Translations under genes and position numbers: made by a program
From: Massilia arenae
GTDB lineage: Bacteria; Pseudomonadota; Gammaproteobacteria; Burkholderiales; Burkholderiaceae_D
Assembly: GCF_008014745.1 (NCBI RefSeq)
Contig: NZ_VPFD01000010.1
Coordinates: forward strand, 62,001 to 126,000
Length of the DNA: 64,000 nucleotides
Reading direction: 5' to 3'
Notes under the pieces: generated by a model
What the model was told of the DNA's origin: nothing
Databases searched by the model: none
What the model saw: only the letters and a program-made list of their open reading frames with translations
In this document: positions 17,900-27,320 of the stretch, piece after piece
Layout of the letters: every line of letters begins with the position of its first letter
How positions within the stretch are numbered: the stretch's first letter is position 1

Positions 17900-18019
17900 A
17901 GTGGGACCATGGTCTGATTGTGACTTGATCAGATAAGCCGAGAATGGAAGCTGCAGCAAATTAAGCGGCACGCATATTCCTTTCCCGAGCAACGGATTTC
18001 CTCCTTTTGAGGTTCGTTC

Positions 18020-20389
18020 ATGGACACCAAGCACCTTGCACGGAGCCATGAGATCGGCACCAAGATCGGTCTCATCCATCAAAAGCGCTTCAAGACCGCG
18101 CTGGCGCAGTTCAGCCAGCGCGCCGGCGCGGCGGTGAGCGGGGCGGTGGGCGACAAGGTCCCGGACGCCAGGGTTCTGGAAAAACCTGCAGCCTGGGTGA
18201 GCGGGCGCTATCCCTGGTCGTACCAGCACTATGCGGTCGACGCCTTCCAGCGTTCCATCCTGTTCTGGGACACCCTGCGCCAGCGCGGCGACAACTTCCT
18301 CGAGCGCGCGGCGAAGGGATCGGCGCCGGTCCTGCATTTCGACTACGAAACGATCCTCGACGGCCGCGGCTTCGCGCGGCCCGTGAACTATGCGCTGCTG
18401 CGCATCGTTCCCCCGGCCGGCGTCACGACCGACCCCGCCAAGCGCCCCTATCTGATCATCGATCCGCGCGCCGGCCATGGCCCCGGCATCGGCGGCTTCA
18501 AGGACGATTCGCAGGCCGGCGTGGCGATGCGCGCCGGCCATCCGGTGTACTTCGTCAGCTTCTTCCGCGACCCCGAACCCGGGCAGACGATGCTGGACGT
18601 GTGCAGCGCCGAGGGGCAATTCGTAAAGCACGTGCGCGCGCTCCACCCGGCCAGCGAGAAACCGGCCATCATCGGCAACTGCCAGGGCGGCTGGGCGGCG
18701 ATGATGCTGGCCGCCTCCAGCCCCGACGATACCGGACCCTTGCTCATCAACGGGGCGCCGATGTCGTATGTGAGCGGCGCCTGGAACGAGGGCGAGGGCG
18801 ATAATCCGATGCGCTATGCCGGCGGGATGCTGGGCGGCACCTGGCTGTCCTCCTTCGTCGCCGACCTCGGCAACGGCATCTTCGACGGCGCCCACCTGGT
18901 ACAGAATTTCGAGAACCTGAACCCGGCCAATTCGCTATGGGACAAGTATTACAAGGTCTACCAGAATGCCGACACCGAACCGGCGCGCTACCTGGACTTC
19001 GAGCGCTGGTGGGGCACGTATTACCTGCTGAACCGCGAAGAGATCGAATTCATCACCCGCAACCTATTCGTCGGCAACAAGCTGTGGTCCGGCGACGTCA
19101 AGGGCAATACCGGCCAGGCCTTCGACCTGCGCGCCATCGAGATGCCGATCATCCTGTTCGCGTCGATGGGCGACAACATCACGCCGCCCGAGCAGGCCTT
19201 CAACTGGGTGGCCGACATCTATGGCAGCACCGAGGAAATCAAGGCGCGCGGCCAGGTGATCGTGGGCCTGCTGCACCAGAATATCGGCCATCTCGGCATC
19301 TTCGTGTCCGGCAAGGTGGCGAAGAAGGAATACACGCAGCTGGTGTCGGTGCTCAATGAAGTCGAGATTCTGCCGCCGGGCCTGTATGGCATGCAGATCA
19401 ACGACGTCAAGGACGGGAACAGCGACGGCAAGCCGCGCTACGAGGTCACCTTCCACGAACGCCGGCTCGAGGACGTCAGCACCCAGTTCAACCGCTTCAA
19501 CCGCGTCGACGAGCAGCCGTTCGAGGCGGTGGCGGCGTTGTCCGACTTCAACCAGCGTGGTTATGAGTTGTTCGTGCAGCCCTTCGTGAAAGCCATGTCC
19601 AACGACCTGAGTGCGCGGATGCTGCGCGTGTTCCACCCCTTGCGCGTCCAGAACTGGGCGCTGTCGAGCCGCAATCCCTGGATGGCGTGGCTCGAACCGG
19701 CGGCGCAGGCGGTCAAGGAGCAGCGCCAGCCGCTGGATGAGCACGACCCGTGGCGGCGCCTGGAAAGCGCGGGCGCCGAGCTGGTCAGTGCCTCGCTGGA
19801 CCTGTATCGGGGCTTGCGCGACGCGGCCACCGAAGCGGGCTTCTTCGGGATCTACGCGAATATGTATTCGCTCTACCTGGCGGACAGAAAACCGGTGCAA
19901 GCAGCGGCGGAGACGCTCGATGCGCGCGCGCTGCCCTTCGTCCAGGAAGCGCTGGACTCGATCGCCGAGGGCGGCTACGCCGAGGCCTTCGCCCGCCTGG
20001 CCAGCCTGCGCGCCCAGCAGGGAGAACTGCTGCCGCTGTCGCGCCTGGTCAAGCGCAAGGAGCTGGCGCAGGCCTACGCCGATTACTTGCCCGACGTGCC
20101 GCTCGACCAGTGGCGCCGCCTGCGCGGCGAGCAGGAAATCATTGCCCGGTATGAACCCGAGAAAGCCGTCGCCACCTTGCCGATTCTGCTGCGCGATCGC
20201 GGCGACCGCGAGCGGCTGCTGCACCTGGTCGATGAGCTGATGGCGGACGAGCGTGTGCAGGCGACGCCGGCAACGAGCGCCCAGCTGGCCATGGTGGAGC
20301 GGCTGCACGCGCTGCTCAGTGACGAACCGGGCCAGCGGCCCGGCTTCCCGCCAGTCCCCGATGCGCCGGCCTCCGCGCGCCTCCATTGA
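18020..20389 (+). CDS. DUF3141 protein, PHA-synthase-like alpha/beta hydrolase
   Basis: A 789-residue protein that starts the 11-gene operon. Residues ~70-430 resemble the PhaC part of PHA synthases, including YPWSYQHYAVDAFQRSILFWD. The lipase-like box is GNCQGG with Cys221 in the nucleophile position, as in PHA synthases rather than Ser lipases. A likely acid is in SMGDNITPPEQ and the His in QNIGHLGIFV. The C-terminal ~350 residues are helical and specific to DUF3141. TGAGG precedes the ATG. It probably handles hydroxyacyl-CoA or polyester, perhaps feeding the CoA/acyl-phosphate enzymes downstream. The exact reaction is not established. Confidence 0.85.
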   Translation: MDTKHLARSHEIGTKIGLIHQKRFKTALAQFSQRAGAAVSGAVGDKVPDARVLEKPAAWVSGRYPWSYQHYAVDAFQRSILFWDTLRQRGDNFLERAAKGSAPVLHFDYETILDGRGFARPVNYALLRIVPPAGVTTDPAKRPYLIIDPRAGHGPGIGGFKDDSQAGVAMRAGHPVYFVSFFRDPEPGQTMLDVCSAEGQFVKHVRALHPASEKPAIIGNCQGGWAAMMLAASSPDDTGPLLINGAPMSYVSGAWNEGEGDNPMRYAGGMLGGTWLSSFVADLGNGIFDGAHLVQNFENLNPANSLWDKYYKVYQNADTEPARYLDFERWWGTYYLLNREEIEFITRNLFVGNKLWSGDVKGNTGQAFDLRAIEMPIILFASMGDNITPPEQAFNWVADIYGSTEEIKARGQVIVGLLHQNIGHLGIFVSGKVAKKEYTQLVSVLNEVEILPPGLYGMQINDVKDGNSDGKPRYEVTFHERRLEDVSTQFNRFNRVDEQPFEAVAALSDFNQRGYELFVQPFVKAMSNDLSARMLRVFHPLRVQNWALSSRNPWMAWLEPAAQAVKEQRQPLDEHDPWRRLESAGAELVSASLDLYRGLRDAATEAGFFGIYANMYSLYLADRKPVQAAAETLDARALPFVQEALDSIAEGGYAEAFARLASLRAQQGELLPLSRLVKRKELAQAYADYLPDVPLDQWRRLRGEQEIIARYEPEKAVATLPILLRDRGDRERLLHLVDELMADERVQATPATSAQLAMVERLHALLSDEPGQRPGFPPVPDAPASARLH

Positions 20390-20400
20390 AAGGACCCGAC

Positions 20401-21339
20401 ATGGAACCGAAACACGAGAAATACCAGCGCCTGATCGACTATTGCCGGGACCTGCCGCCGCTGCCGACCGCCGTTGCCCATCCCTGCGACACCAGCTCGC
20501 TCTCCGGCGCGCTGGAAGCCGCGCGGATCGGCCTGATCGCGCCGATCCTGGTCGGGCCGCGCGCGCGGATCGAGGCGGTGGCGCAAGAGAATTCCTTGCG
20601 CCTCGGCGACGTGACGATCGTCGAGGCGGCCCACAGCCATGCCGCGGCGGCAGCCGCCGTCGAGCTGGTCCGCGAGGGCAAGGCCGAAGCCTTGATGAAG
20701 GGCAGCCTGCATACCGATGAGCTGATGGGGGCGGTGGTCAAGCGCGAAACGGGTCTGCGCACCGCGCGCCGGGTCAGCCACTGCTTCGTCATGGACGTGC
20801 CCGGATATCCCGATGCCCTGGTCATCAGCGACGCCGCCGTGAACATCGCGCCGACCCTGGAAGAAAAGATGGACATCCTGCAGAACGCCATCGATCTCGC
20901 GCACGCACTGCAGTTCAGGGAAGTGCGGGTGGCGGTGCTGTCGGCGATGGAAACGGTCAACCCGAAAGTGCCTTCCACGGTCGAGGCCGCTGCACTGTGC
21001 AAGATGGTCGACCGCCACCAGATCAGCGGCGCCCTGGTCGACGGCCCGCTGGCGCTGGACAATGCGATCGACCCGGATGCGGCGAAGATCAAGAAGATCG
21101 ATTCGCCCGTCGCCGGGCGCGCCAACGTGCTGCTGGTGCCCGATCTGGAGGCCGGCAATATGCTGGCCAAGAGCCTGTCCTTCCTGGCCGGCGCCGATGC
21201 GGCCGGCATTGTTCTCGGCGCGCGGGTGCCGATCATCCTCACCAGCCGCGCCGATTCGATGGTGACCCGGCTGGCCTCGTGCGCGGTGGCCACGCTGGTG
21301 GCCAAGGCGCGCCGCGAGAGCGGCAAGCCGGTGAGGTGA
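20401..21339 (+). CDS. Phosphate acetyl/butyryltransferase (Pta/Ptb family)
   Basis: A 312-residue enzyme converting acyl-CoA and phosphate to acyl-phosphate and CoA. It is the short Pta domain, without an N-terminal MaoC hydratase domain. Typical blocks are EALMKGSLHTDELMGAVV, SHCFVMDVPGY, VSDAAVNIAPTLEEK, the active-site GALVDGPLALDNAI and VLLVPDLEAGNMLAK. The start is the ATG at 20401, 11 nt after the DUF3141 gene. ackA follows after 4 nt, forming a substrate-level ATP-producing pair. Acetyl versus butyryl or propionyl preference cannot be read from sequence. Confidence 0.9.
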   Translation: MEPKHEKYQRLIDYCRDLPPLPTAVAHPCDTSSLSGALEAARIGLIAPILVGPRARIEAVAQENSLRLGDVTIVEAAHSHAAAAAAVELVREGKAEALMKGSLHTDELMGAVVKRETGLRTARRVSHCFVMDVPGYPDALVISDAAVNIAPTLEEKMDILQNAIDLAHALQFREVRVAVLSAMETVNPKVPSTVEAAALCKMVDRHQISGALVDGPLALDNAIDPDAAKIKKIDSPVAGRANVLLVPDLEAGNMLAKSLSFLAGADAAGIVLGARVPIILTSRADSMVTRLASCAVATLVAKARRESGKPVR

Positions 21340-21343
21340 TGCC

Positions 21344-22531
21344 ATGGCCGACCTCATTCTGGTACTTAACGCGGGCTCGTCGAGCATCAAGTTCCGCGCC
21401 TTCGACGCCGGCCCGGCCGAGCCCGAACTGGTTCTCCATGGCCAGGTCGAGGGGCTCTACAACGCGGCGAAATTCAGCGCCAAGGATGCCGGGGGCGCGC
21501 TGATCGGCGAGCGGCGCTGGGAGCCCGACGTCGCGCTCGGCCACCAGGAGGCGACCGACTATATCGGCGACTTCCTGCGCAGCCACCGCGCGGACCACCG
21601 GCTGGTGGCCGTCGGCCACCGCGTCGTGCATGGCGGCGTGCAGTTCACCGAAGCGGCGCGCGTCACCCCGACCGTGATCGCGGCGCTCGACCGGCTCACG
21701 CCGCTCGCGCCCCTGCACCAGCCGCACAACCTGGCGCCGATCCGCACCCTGGCCGAGGCGAGACCAGACCTGCCGCAAGTCGCCTGTTTCGACACCGCCT
21801 TCCACCGCGCCCAGCCCGAGGTGGCGCAGGCCTACGCGCTGCCGGACAGCATTACCAGGCTGGGAGTGCGGCGCTACGGCTTCCATGGCCTCTCCTACGA
21901 ATACATCGCGTCGGTGCTGCCGGCCTATCCCGAGCTGGGCGCAGCCCGCGCCACCCTGGCGGCGCACCTGGGCAATGGGTCGAGCCTGTGCGCGCTGGCG
22001 GGAGGCAGGAGCGTGGCCAGCACCATGGGATTCACCGCCGTTGACGGCTTGCCGATGGGGACCCGCTGCGGCAACCTGGATCCGGGCGTGGTGCTGTTCC
22101 TGATGGACCACCTCAAGATGGACGCGCGCGCCATCGAGCGCCTGATCTACAAGGAGTCGGGCCTGCTCGGCGTGTCGGGCATCTCGAGCGATATGCGGAC
22201 CCTGCTGGACAGCGACGATGCGCGGGCGCGCTTTGCGGTCGACCTGTTCGTCTACCGCATCGGCCGCGAACTCGGCTCGCTGGCGGCCGCCACCGAGGGC
22301 GCCGACGCCCTGGTATTCACGGCCGGCATCGGCGAGCATTCGGCGCTGATCCGCGAACGGGTCTGCCGTGCGGCGCGCTGGCTCGGCGTCGAACTCGAGC
22401 CGGCCGCCAATGCGGCGGGTGGGCCGCGCATCAGCACGGCGCGCAGCAAGGTCTCGGCCTGGGTGCTTCCGACGAATGAAGAACTGATGATTGCGCGGCA
22501 CACGAGGGCAGTCGTGAGGACGGCCGCATGA
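21344..22531 (+). CDS. ackA: Acetate/propionate/butyrate family kinase
   Basis: A 395-residue ASKHA-fold kinase that makes ATP from acyl-phosphate. Signatures: LVLNAGSSSIKFRAF at the N-terminus, VGHRVVHGG, FDTAFHR with the catalytic Asp, RRYGFHGLSYEYI, AHLGNGSSLCA, and TAGIGEHSALIRE near the C-terminus. All catalytic residues appear present. Its last codons overlap the next start (ATGA at 22528-22531), so synthesis is coupled to the CoA-transferase subunit. Together with Pta it would turn acyl-CoA into ATP when respiration is limited. Confidence 0.93.
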   Translation: MADLILVLNAGSSSIKFRAFDAGPAEPELVLHGQVEGLYNAAKFSAKDAGGALIGERRWEPDVALGHQEATDYIGDFLRSHRADHRLVAVGHRVVHGGVQFTEAARVTPTVIAALDRLTPLAPLHQPHNLAPIRTLAEARPDLPQVACFDTAFHRAQPEVAQAYALPDSITRLGVRRYGFHGLSYEYIASVLPAYPELGAARATLAAHLGNGSSLCALAGGRSVASTMGFTAVDGLPMGTRCGNLDPGVVLFLMDHLKMDARAIERLIYKESGLLGVSGISSDMRTLLDSDDARARFAVDLFVYRIGRELGSLAAATEGADALVFTAGIGEHSALIRERVCRAARWLGVELEPAANAAGGPRISTARSKVSAWVLPTNEELMIARHTRAVVRTAA

Positions 22532-23175
22532 AAACGGTCAGCCTGGAGGACTCGGTCGCCATGATCCCGGACGGGGCCAGCATCATGATCGGCGGTTTCA
22601 TGGGTGTCGGCACGCCGGAACGGGTGGTCGACGAACTGGCGCGCCAGGGCAAGCGCGGGCTGACCGTGATCGCGAACGACACCGCGACCCCGGGCCGCGG
22701 CATCGGCAAGCTGGTTACGGCCGGGGCCGTGCGCAAGGCGATCGTCAGCCATATCGGGCTCAACCCGGAAACCCAGCAAAAGATGATCGCTGGGGACATC
22801 GAGGTCGAACTGGTGCCGCAGGGCACCCTGATCGAGCGGCTGCGCGCCGCCGGCTACGGGCTGGGCGGCGTCCTGACGCCGACCGGCGTCGGCACCGCGG
22901 TCGAGGAGGGCAAGCGCAAGATCGAGGTCGACGGCGCGCCCTATCTGCTGGAGACCGCGCTGGGCGCTGACTTTGCCCTGGTCGAATCCTTTCTTGCCGA
23001 TTACGAGGGCAACCTGGTCTACGCCCTGACCGCCCGCAATTTCAATCCCGTGATCGCGATGGCGGCCAGGACCGTGATCGTGGATGCCGCCAATATCGTT
23101 CCGGTAGGGATGATCTCGCCTGACCACGTGGTGACGCCGGCGGTGCTGGTCGATTACCTCGTGGCCCACAGGTGA
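22528..23175 (+). CDS. 3-oxoacid CoA-transferase subunit A
   Basis: A 215-residue alpha subunit of a family I CoA-transferase (AtoD/ScoA/PcaI type). It begins with VAMIPDGASIMIGGFMGVGTPE, the CoA-binding loop, and contains NDTATPGRGIGKLV and ETQQKMIAGDIEVELVPQGT. Its start overlaps the ackA stop by 4 nt. With the next gene it would exchange CoA between acids, for example acetoacetate and succinate or acetate. The acid pair is not determinable here. Confidence 0.92.
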   Translation: MKTVSLEDSVAMIPDGASIMIGGFMGVGTPERVVDELARQGKRGLTVIANDTATPGRGIGKLVTAGAVRKAIVSHIGLNPETQQKMIAGDIEVELVPQGTLIERLRAAGYGLGGVLTPTGVGTAVEEGKRKIEVDGAPYLLETALGADFALVESFLADYEGNLVYALTARNFNPVIAMAARTVIVDAANIVPVGMISPDHVVTPAVLVDYLVAHR

Positions 23176-23195
23176 ATGACGAGGAAGGCCGCACC

Positions 23196-23879
23196 ATGGA
23201 CGCTCCCACCCTGATCGCCAGACGCATAGCCCAGGAACTCCGTCCGGGGATGCTGGCCAACCTCGGCGTCGGCATTCCGACCCTGGTCGCCAACTACGTC
23301 CCACCCGGGATGCACATCTACTTCCAGTCCGAGAACGGCCTGGTCGGTACGGGGCCGATTCCGCAGGACGGCCTGGCGCAGGCCTATCTGACCGATGCCG
23401 CCGGCCAGCCGGTCACGGCCTTGCCTGGCGCGGCGACCTTCGACAGCGCGGTCTCGTTCGGCCTGATCCGGGGCGGCCACCTGGACCTGACGGTGCTGGG
23501 TGGATTGCAGGTCGACCAGCAAGGCTTGCTGGCGAACTGGATGATCCCCGGGAAGATGGTGCCCGGCATGGGCGGCGCGATGGACCTGGTGACCGGCGCC
23601 AAACGCGTCATCGTCGCCATGCAGCATACCGCCAAGGGCAAGCCGAAGATCGTGCGGCAATGCTCGCTGCCGCTGACGTCATTGCGCACGATCGACCTCC
23701 TGGTGACGGAACTGGCGGTGATCGGCTTCGACGGTGGACGCGCGACCCTGCTCGAAACGGCGCCCGGTGTCGGAGTGGAGCAAGTGCTCGCGGCGACCGA
23801 GGCCGAGCTCGTGGTGCCGGGCCAGGTGCCGCAGATGCGGATCGAGCCCATGAACCCAATCGAAGGAGTTTCGTCATGA
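23196..23879 (+). CDS. 3-oxoacid CoA-transferase subunit B
   Basis: A 227-residue beta subunit of the same CoA-transferase. The catalytic Glu sits in FQSENGLVGTG; GMGGAMDLVTGAKRVIVAMQHT is also typical. The start is the ATG at 23196 with GAGGAAGG upstream; an in-frame GTG at 23172 is an alternative. The stop overlaps fabI by 4 nt. Subunits A and B being separate but adjacent is the usual bacterial layout. Confidence 0.92.
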   Translation: MDAPTLIARRIAQELRPGMLANLGVGIPTLVANYVPPGMHIYFQSENGLVGTGPIPQDGLAQAYLTDAAGQPVTALPGAATFDSAVSFGLIRGGHLDLTVLGGLQVDQQGLLANWMIPGKMVPGMGGAMDLVTGAKRVIVAMQHTAKGKPKIVRQCSLPLTSLRTIDLLVTELAVIGFDGGRATLLETAPGVGVEQVLAATEAELVVPGQVPQMRIEPMNPIEGVSS

Positions 23880-24658
23880 CGAATGAACGCCACCGCCCGC
23901 TATTGGAGGGCAAGAAGGCCCTGGTTTCGGGAATCGCCAACGAGCATTCGATCGCGTATGGATGCGCCAAGGCATTCCGCGAACTCGGCGCCGAGCTCGC
24001 CATCACCTATACCGGCGAGAAGACCAGGACCTACGTCGAGCCGCTGGTGCGCGAATTGGGCGCACCGATCTTCATGCCGCTCGACGTCACCAGGCCAGAG
24101 GATATCCGGGCCGTGTTCAACGAGATCGAACGGCAATGGGGGCAGCTCGACCTGTTCGTGCATTCGATCGCCTGGGCGCCGAAGGAAGACCCGCAGGGCG
24201 GCCTGCTCGACAGCAGCCCCGAGGGCTTCGGCCAGGCGATGGACATTTCTTGCCACTCCTTCGTGCGCATGGCGCGCCAGGCGGCCCGCCTGATGAAGGA
24301 CGGCGGCAGCATGTTCACGATGAGCTACTACGGCGCCAACAAGGTGGTCGCCAACTACAACCTGATGGGGCCGGTCAAGGCGGCGCTGGAAGCGTGCGCG
24401 CGCTATCTTGCCTATGAACTCGGACCCCGGCATATCCGGGTGCACGCCCTGTCGCCGGGGCCACTCAAGACACGCGCGGGTTCCGGCCTGAAGGACTTCG
24501 ACCTGCTGCTGGCGGACGCGGCCGAGCGCGCGCCGCTCGGCGAGCTGGTCGACATCATGGACGTCGGTTTCACCTGCGCCTTCCTGGCCACGCCGTATGC
24601 CAGGCGGCTGTCGGGCGAAACCATGTACATCGATGGCGGCGTGCACATCATGGCCTGA
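23876..24658 (+). CDS. fabI: Enoyl-ACP reductase FabI (NADH)
   Basis: A 260-residue short-chain dehydrogenase that reduces enoyl-ACP or enoyl-CoA. Features: GKKALVSGIANEHSIAYGCA as the FabI-type cofactor loop, VHSIAWAPK, and the active-site pair Tyr and Lys in YNLMGPVKAALE (the Tyr-x6-Lys spacing of FabI). MTMSYYGANKV gives the other conserved Tyr. It overlaps the CoA-transferase B stop. Because it sits in a catabolic operon rather than beside fatty-acid genes, it may be an accessory copy acting as an electron sink. Another enoyl-reductase-family gene lies at 30785-32101. Confidence 0.93.
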   Translation: MTNERHRPLLEGKKALVSGIANEHSIAYGCAKAFRELGAELAITYTGEKTRTYVEPLVRELGAPIFMPLDVTRPEDIRAVFNEIERQWGQLDLFVHSIAWAPKEDPQGGLLDSSPEGFGQAMDISCHSFVRMARQAARLMKDGGSMFTMSYYGANKVVANYNLMGPVKAALEACARYLAYELGPRHIRVHALSPGPLKTRAGSGLKDFDLLLADAAERAPLGELVDIMDVGFTCAFLATPYARRLSGETMYIDGGVHIMA

Positions 24659-24670
24659 AGGAGGATTGCC

Positions 24671-24925
24671 ATGGCTGATTTAGTGATGGGAAACGTGGAG
24701 GCGGGCACCAGCGACGAGGACATCAAGGCCTTCCTGGTCAAGTATGGATTTCCGCCATTCGATGAGATCGAGCACCTGCCCGGCAACGGTTCGCGGCCGG
24801 CGGTACTGCTGACATTCAGGGATGCGCCGCCGGAAGCGCTGAGCAGCCTGCTGCCGCGCGTCCAGGACATGTTCTGGAAGAACAGGAAGATCCATGTGCA
24901 TATCGTCAACGAACGCTATAGCTAG
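24671..24925 (+). CDS. Small RRM-like RNA-binding protein
   Basis: An 84-residue protein, MADLVMGNVEAGTSDEDIKAF at the start. The pattern VMGNV-x-DEDIKAFL...VLLTFRD...PRVQDMFWKNRKIHVHIV follows the beta-alpha-beta-beta-alpha-beta order of an RNA recognition motif, with RNP-2-like VMGNV and a weakly kept RNP-1. AAGGAGG lies just before the ATG. It is 12 nt after fabI. Such small RRM proteins may regulate mRNAs; here its target is unknown. The fold assignment is by eye and moderately sure. Confidence 0.65.
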   Translation: MADLVMGNVEAGTSDEDIKAFLVKYGFPPFDEIEHLPGNGSRPAVLLTFRDAPPEALSSLLPRVQDMFWKNRKIHVHIVNERYS

Positions 24926-24940
24926 CGCGAAGGACTGGCG

Positions 24941-25984
24941 ATGGGCTTGCTCGACAGGATGAGGGTTAGGGAGACACAGGCCGCGGCCCAGGACAGGGAA
25001 GGCGTCGAGGCGGCGATCGAGCGCTTGCTGGCGCTGCACCCGCAGCTGCACCTGGCGCGCCACGGGCGCAAGCGGCTCGCACCCGCGGTGGCGACCTCGT
25101 TCGCCCATGTGCGCGCGCTGGTCGATGCCGTGCCGCCAGCGCGCGAGGCCAGCGCTGCCGCCTGGGATGGCGACCCGTACATCCACGCCTGGTTCGGCGC
25201 GCCCGACGACGTCGCATCGCGGATAAGCCGCTCGGCCGAGCTGCGGGCCTTTTTTGCCGCCAACGGCGACGTGCCGGAAGCGTATGCGGTGCTGGGGATG
25301 GAATTGACCGAACGCCACGTCCTGGGCGCCAGGATGGAAGGTGAAACGATGCGCCGCGATGTGCCGCAGACCACCGTGAGTTTCAGCGACCATCAGGTCA
25401 GGATGTGCGGACCTGGCGATGCCGAACTCCGGGATGAGATCGTGCGGCGCCTGCTGGACGAGCTCGCGCTGGCGGGATTGGCGCGTGGCGCTGCGGACAA
25501 ATCGCGGCGCGCCGTGCTCGAGCGCGAGCGTGCGCTGCTCAAGACGCGGCTGCAATTGCTGGAACGGCAGGGCCAGGGCATCCGCTCCGTGATCGGCGGC
25601 GATGTCGCGAGCGACCCTGGCGAGCTGGCGCGGCTGCAGGCGCAGGTCGAGAAGAACGCGCGCGACCTGGCCGGCCTGGGGCTGCGTGAAGATGCACTGG
25701 AGCGCGAACTCGAGCACGTGCGTGCGGTGTTCGCCCAGCCCGAGCGGCATCTCACGGTGTCGACCAGGTGCTTGAGCCTGGACCGGATGAATGTCGTGAT
25801 CGAGCCGGGTACGTCGACGGGCACGCCGATGAGCGAGCTCGAATTCCGGATTGTCCGCCTGCCGACCCTGCCGCCGCGGGTGCGCGCATTCTCGCTGGTG
25901 CGCTTCGCACGGACCAGCCTGCTGCCGGAAACAAGCGTGTTCGAGGAAGCCGAGCAATTGCTGTCGTCGGGACTCTGGTCCTGA
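24941..25984 (+). CDS. Unrecognised coiled-coil protein
   Basis: A 347-residue soluble protein I do not recognise. Residues ~1-130 are helical and Ala/Arg-rich ([20 protein letters not shown]). Residues ~170-265 are rich in Leu, Arg and Glu heptads, with breaks, and look like a coiled coil ([36 protein letters not shown]). The last ~80 residues are beta-like, including [20 protein letters not shown]. No signal peptide, no membrane helix, no clear catalytic motif. It lies between the RRM-like gene and atpG in the same operon, so it may act with either. Function unknown. Confidence 0.7.
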   Translation: MGLLDRMRVRETQAAAQDREGVEAAIERLLALHPQLHLARHGRKRLAPAVATSFAHVRALVDAVPPAREASAAAWDGDPYIHAWFGAPDDVASRISRSAELRAFFAANGDVPEAYAVLGMELTERHVLGARMEGETMRRDVPQTTVSFSDHQVRMCGPGDAELRDEIVRRLLDELALAGLARGAADKSRRAVLERERALLKTRLQLLERQGQGIRSVIGGDVASDPGELARLQAQVEKNARDLAGLGLREDALERELEHVRAVFAQPERHLTVSTRCLSLDRMNVVIEPGTSTGTPMSELEFRIVRLPTLPPRVRAFSLVRFARTSLLPETSVFEEAEQLLSSGLWS

Positions 25985-26012
25985 TGCTGAGTCAATTTAT
26001 AAGGAGCACGTC

Positions 26013-26882
26013 ATGGCTGGAGGCAAGGAAATCCGCGACAAGATCAAGAGCGTGGAAAGCACGCGCAAGATCACCAAGGCGATGGAAATGGTCGCCACCT
26101 CCAAGATGCGCAAGGCGCAGGAGCGAATGCGCACCGCGCGTCCCTATGTGCGCAAGATTCGCAACATCACCGGACACCTGGCCGAAGCCAGCCCCGAATA
26201 CAGCCATCCCTTCCTCATCAAGCACGACGAGGCAAGGCGGGTCGGCTTCATCGTGGTCACGACCGACAAGGGTTTGTGCGGCGCCATGAACACCAATATC
26301 CTGCGCGCCGTGACGCACGCCATGCATGAACACCAGGAACGTGGCATCGGCAGCGACCTGGTCGTCATCGGCAACCGTGGCCTGTCCTTCATGACCCGCA
26401 TCGGCGCCAGGGTGGTTGCGCATGCCGTACAACTGGGCGACACGCCGCACCTCGACAGGCTGCTGGGCCCGGCCAAAGTGTTGCTCGACGCCTACCAGAA
26501 CGCGCAGATCGACGCCATCCACCTGTGCTACACCAAGTTCATCAATTCGATGAGCCAGCAAGCCGTCATCGAGCAGCTGGTGCCTTTGGCCCCGGAGAAC
26601 GTGCGGGCCGAACGGGGCACGCATGCCTGGTACTACCTGTACGAGCCGGACCCGGCCCAGGTGATCGACGAACTGCTGGTTCGCTATGTCGAGGCGCTGA
26701 TCTACCAGGCGGTCGCCGAAAGCTTCGCGTCCGAGAATTCGGCGCGCAGGATGGCGATGAAGGCGGCCAGCGACAACGCGGCCAGCATCATCGATGACCT
26801 CAAGCTGGTCTACAACAAGACGCGCCAGGCGGCGATCACGAAGGAACTTTCCGAGATCGTCTCCGGCGCGGCGGCGGTCTGA
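26013..26882 (+). CDS. atpG: F-type ATP synthase gamma subunit, stand-alone copy
   Basis: A 289-residue, full-length gamma subunit. The N-terminal helix reads [20 protein letters not shown] followed by [16 protein letters not shown]. The middle has [14 protein letters not shown], and the C-terminal helix has [18 protein letters not shown] and [19 protein letters not shown]. These are the parts that rotate inside the alpha/beta ring. AAGGAG precedes the ATG. No alpha, beta, delta or membrane subunit gene is next to it; only epsilon follows. A second set is presumably in a normal atp operon elsewhere. Confidence 0.95.
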   Translation: MAGGKEIRDKIKSVESTRKITKAMEMVATSKMRKAQERMRTARPYVRKIRNITGHLAEASPEYSHPFLIKHDEARRVGFIVVTTDKGLCGAMNTNILRAVTHAMHEHQERGIGSDLVVIGNRGLSFMTRIGARVVAHAVQLGDTPHLDRLLGPAKVLLDAYQNAQIDAIHLCYTKFINSMSQQAVIEQLVPLAPENVRAERGTHAWYYLYEPDPAQVIDELLVRYVEALIYQAVAESFASENSARRMAMKAASDNAASIIDDLKLVYNKTRQAAITKELSEIVSGAAAV

Positions 26883-26893
26883 GCGAGGACATC

Positions 26894-27319
26894 ATGGCAA
26901 CGCCTACGATCCATGTCAGCGTCGTCTCGGCCGAGGAAGGGGTGTTCGAGGGCGATGCGGAGTTCGTCGCACTGCCTGGCGAAAGCGGCGAGCTCGGCAT
27001 CTATCCCACGCACACGCCCTTGATGACGCGGATCCGGCCGGGCGCGGTGCGCATCAAGGTGCCGGGGCAGGAGGACGAAGAACTGGTGTTCGTCGCCGGC
27101 GGCATCCTGGAAGTCCAGCCGGACGAAGTGACGGTGCTGGCGGACACCGCCATCCGCGGACGCGACCTGGACGAGGCCAGCGCGAACGAGGCGCGCAAGC
27201 AGGCCGAGGAGGCGCTGCGCAACCGGGACACGAAGATCGATTACGCCAAGGCGCAGTCGGAACTGGCGATCGCCATCGCGCAGATCCAGGCCTTGTCGCG
27301 GCAAAAGAAACGGCGTTGA
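26894..27319 (+). CDS. atpC: F-type ATP synthase epsilon subunit, stand-alone copy
   Basis: A 141-residue epsilon subunit. The N-terminal beta-sandwich has [20 protein letters not shown] and [19 protein letters not shown]. The C-terminal helical hairpin ([15 protein letters not shown]...[12 protein letters not shown]) is the part that inhibits ATP hydrolysis in bacteria. Everything expected of a working subunit is present. It lies 11 nt after atpG. With gamma it makes the central rotor stalk, so the pair could replace the standard stalk in the enzyme under particular conditions. Confidence 0.95.
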   Translation: MATPTIHVSVVSAEEGVFEGDAEFVALPGESGELGIYPTHTPLMTRIRPGAVRIKVPGQEDEELVFVAGGILEVQPDEVTVLADTAIRGRDLDEASANEARKQAEEALRNRDTKIDYAKAQSELAIAIAQIQALSRQKKRR

Positions 27320-27320
27320 C

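Noticed and set aside
17914..18019. Possible FNR box (TTGATCAGATAAG) and sigma-54 box (GGCACG...TTCC) before the DUF3141 operon
   Set aside because: The FNR right half does not match ATCAA, and the -12 GC of sigma-54 is CC. A CTGAT/ATCAG dyad at 17914-17932 remains but is too weak to call.
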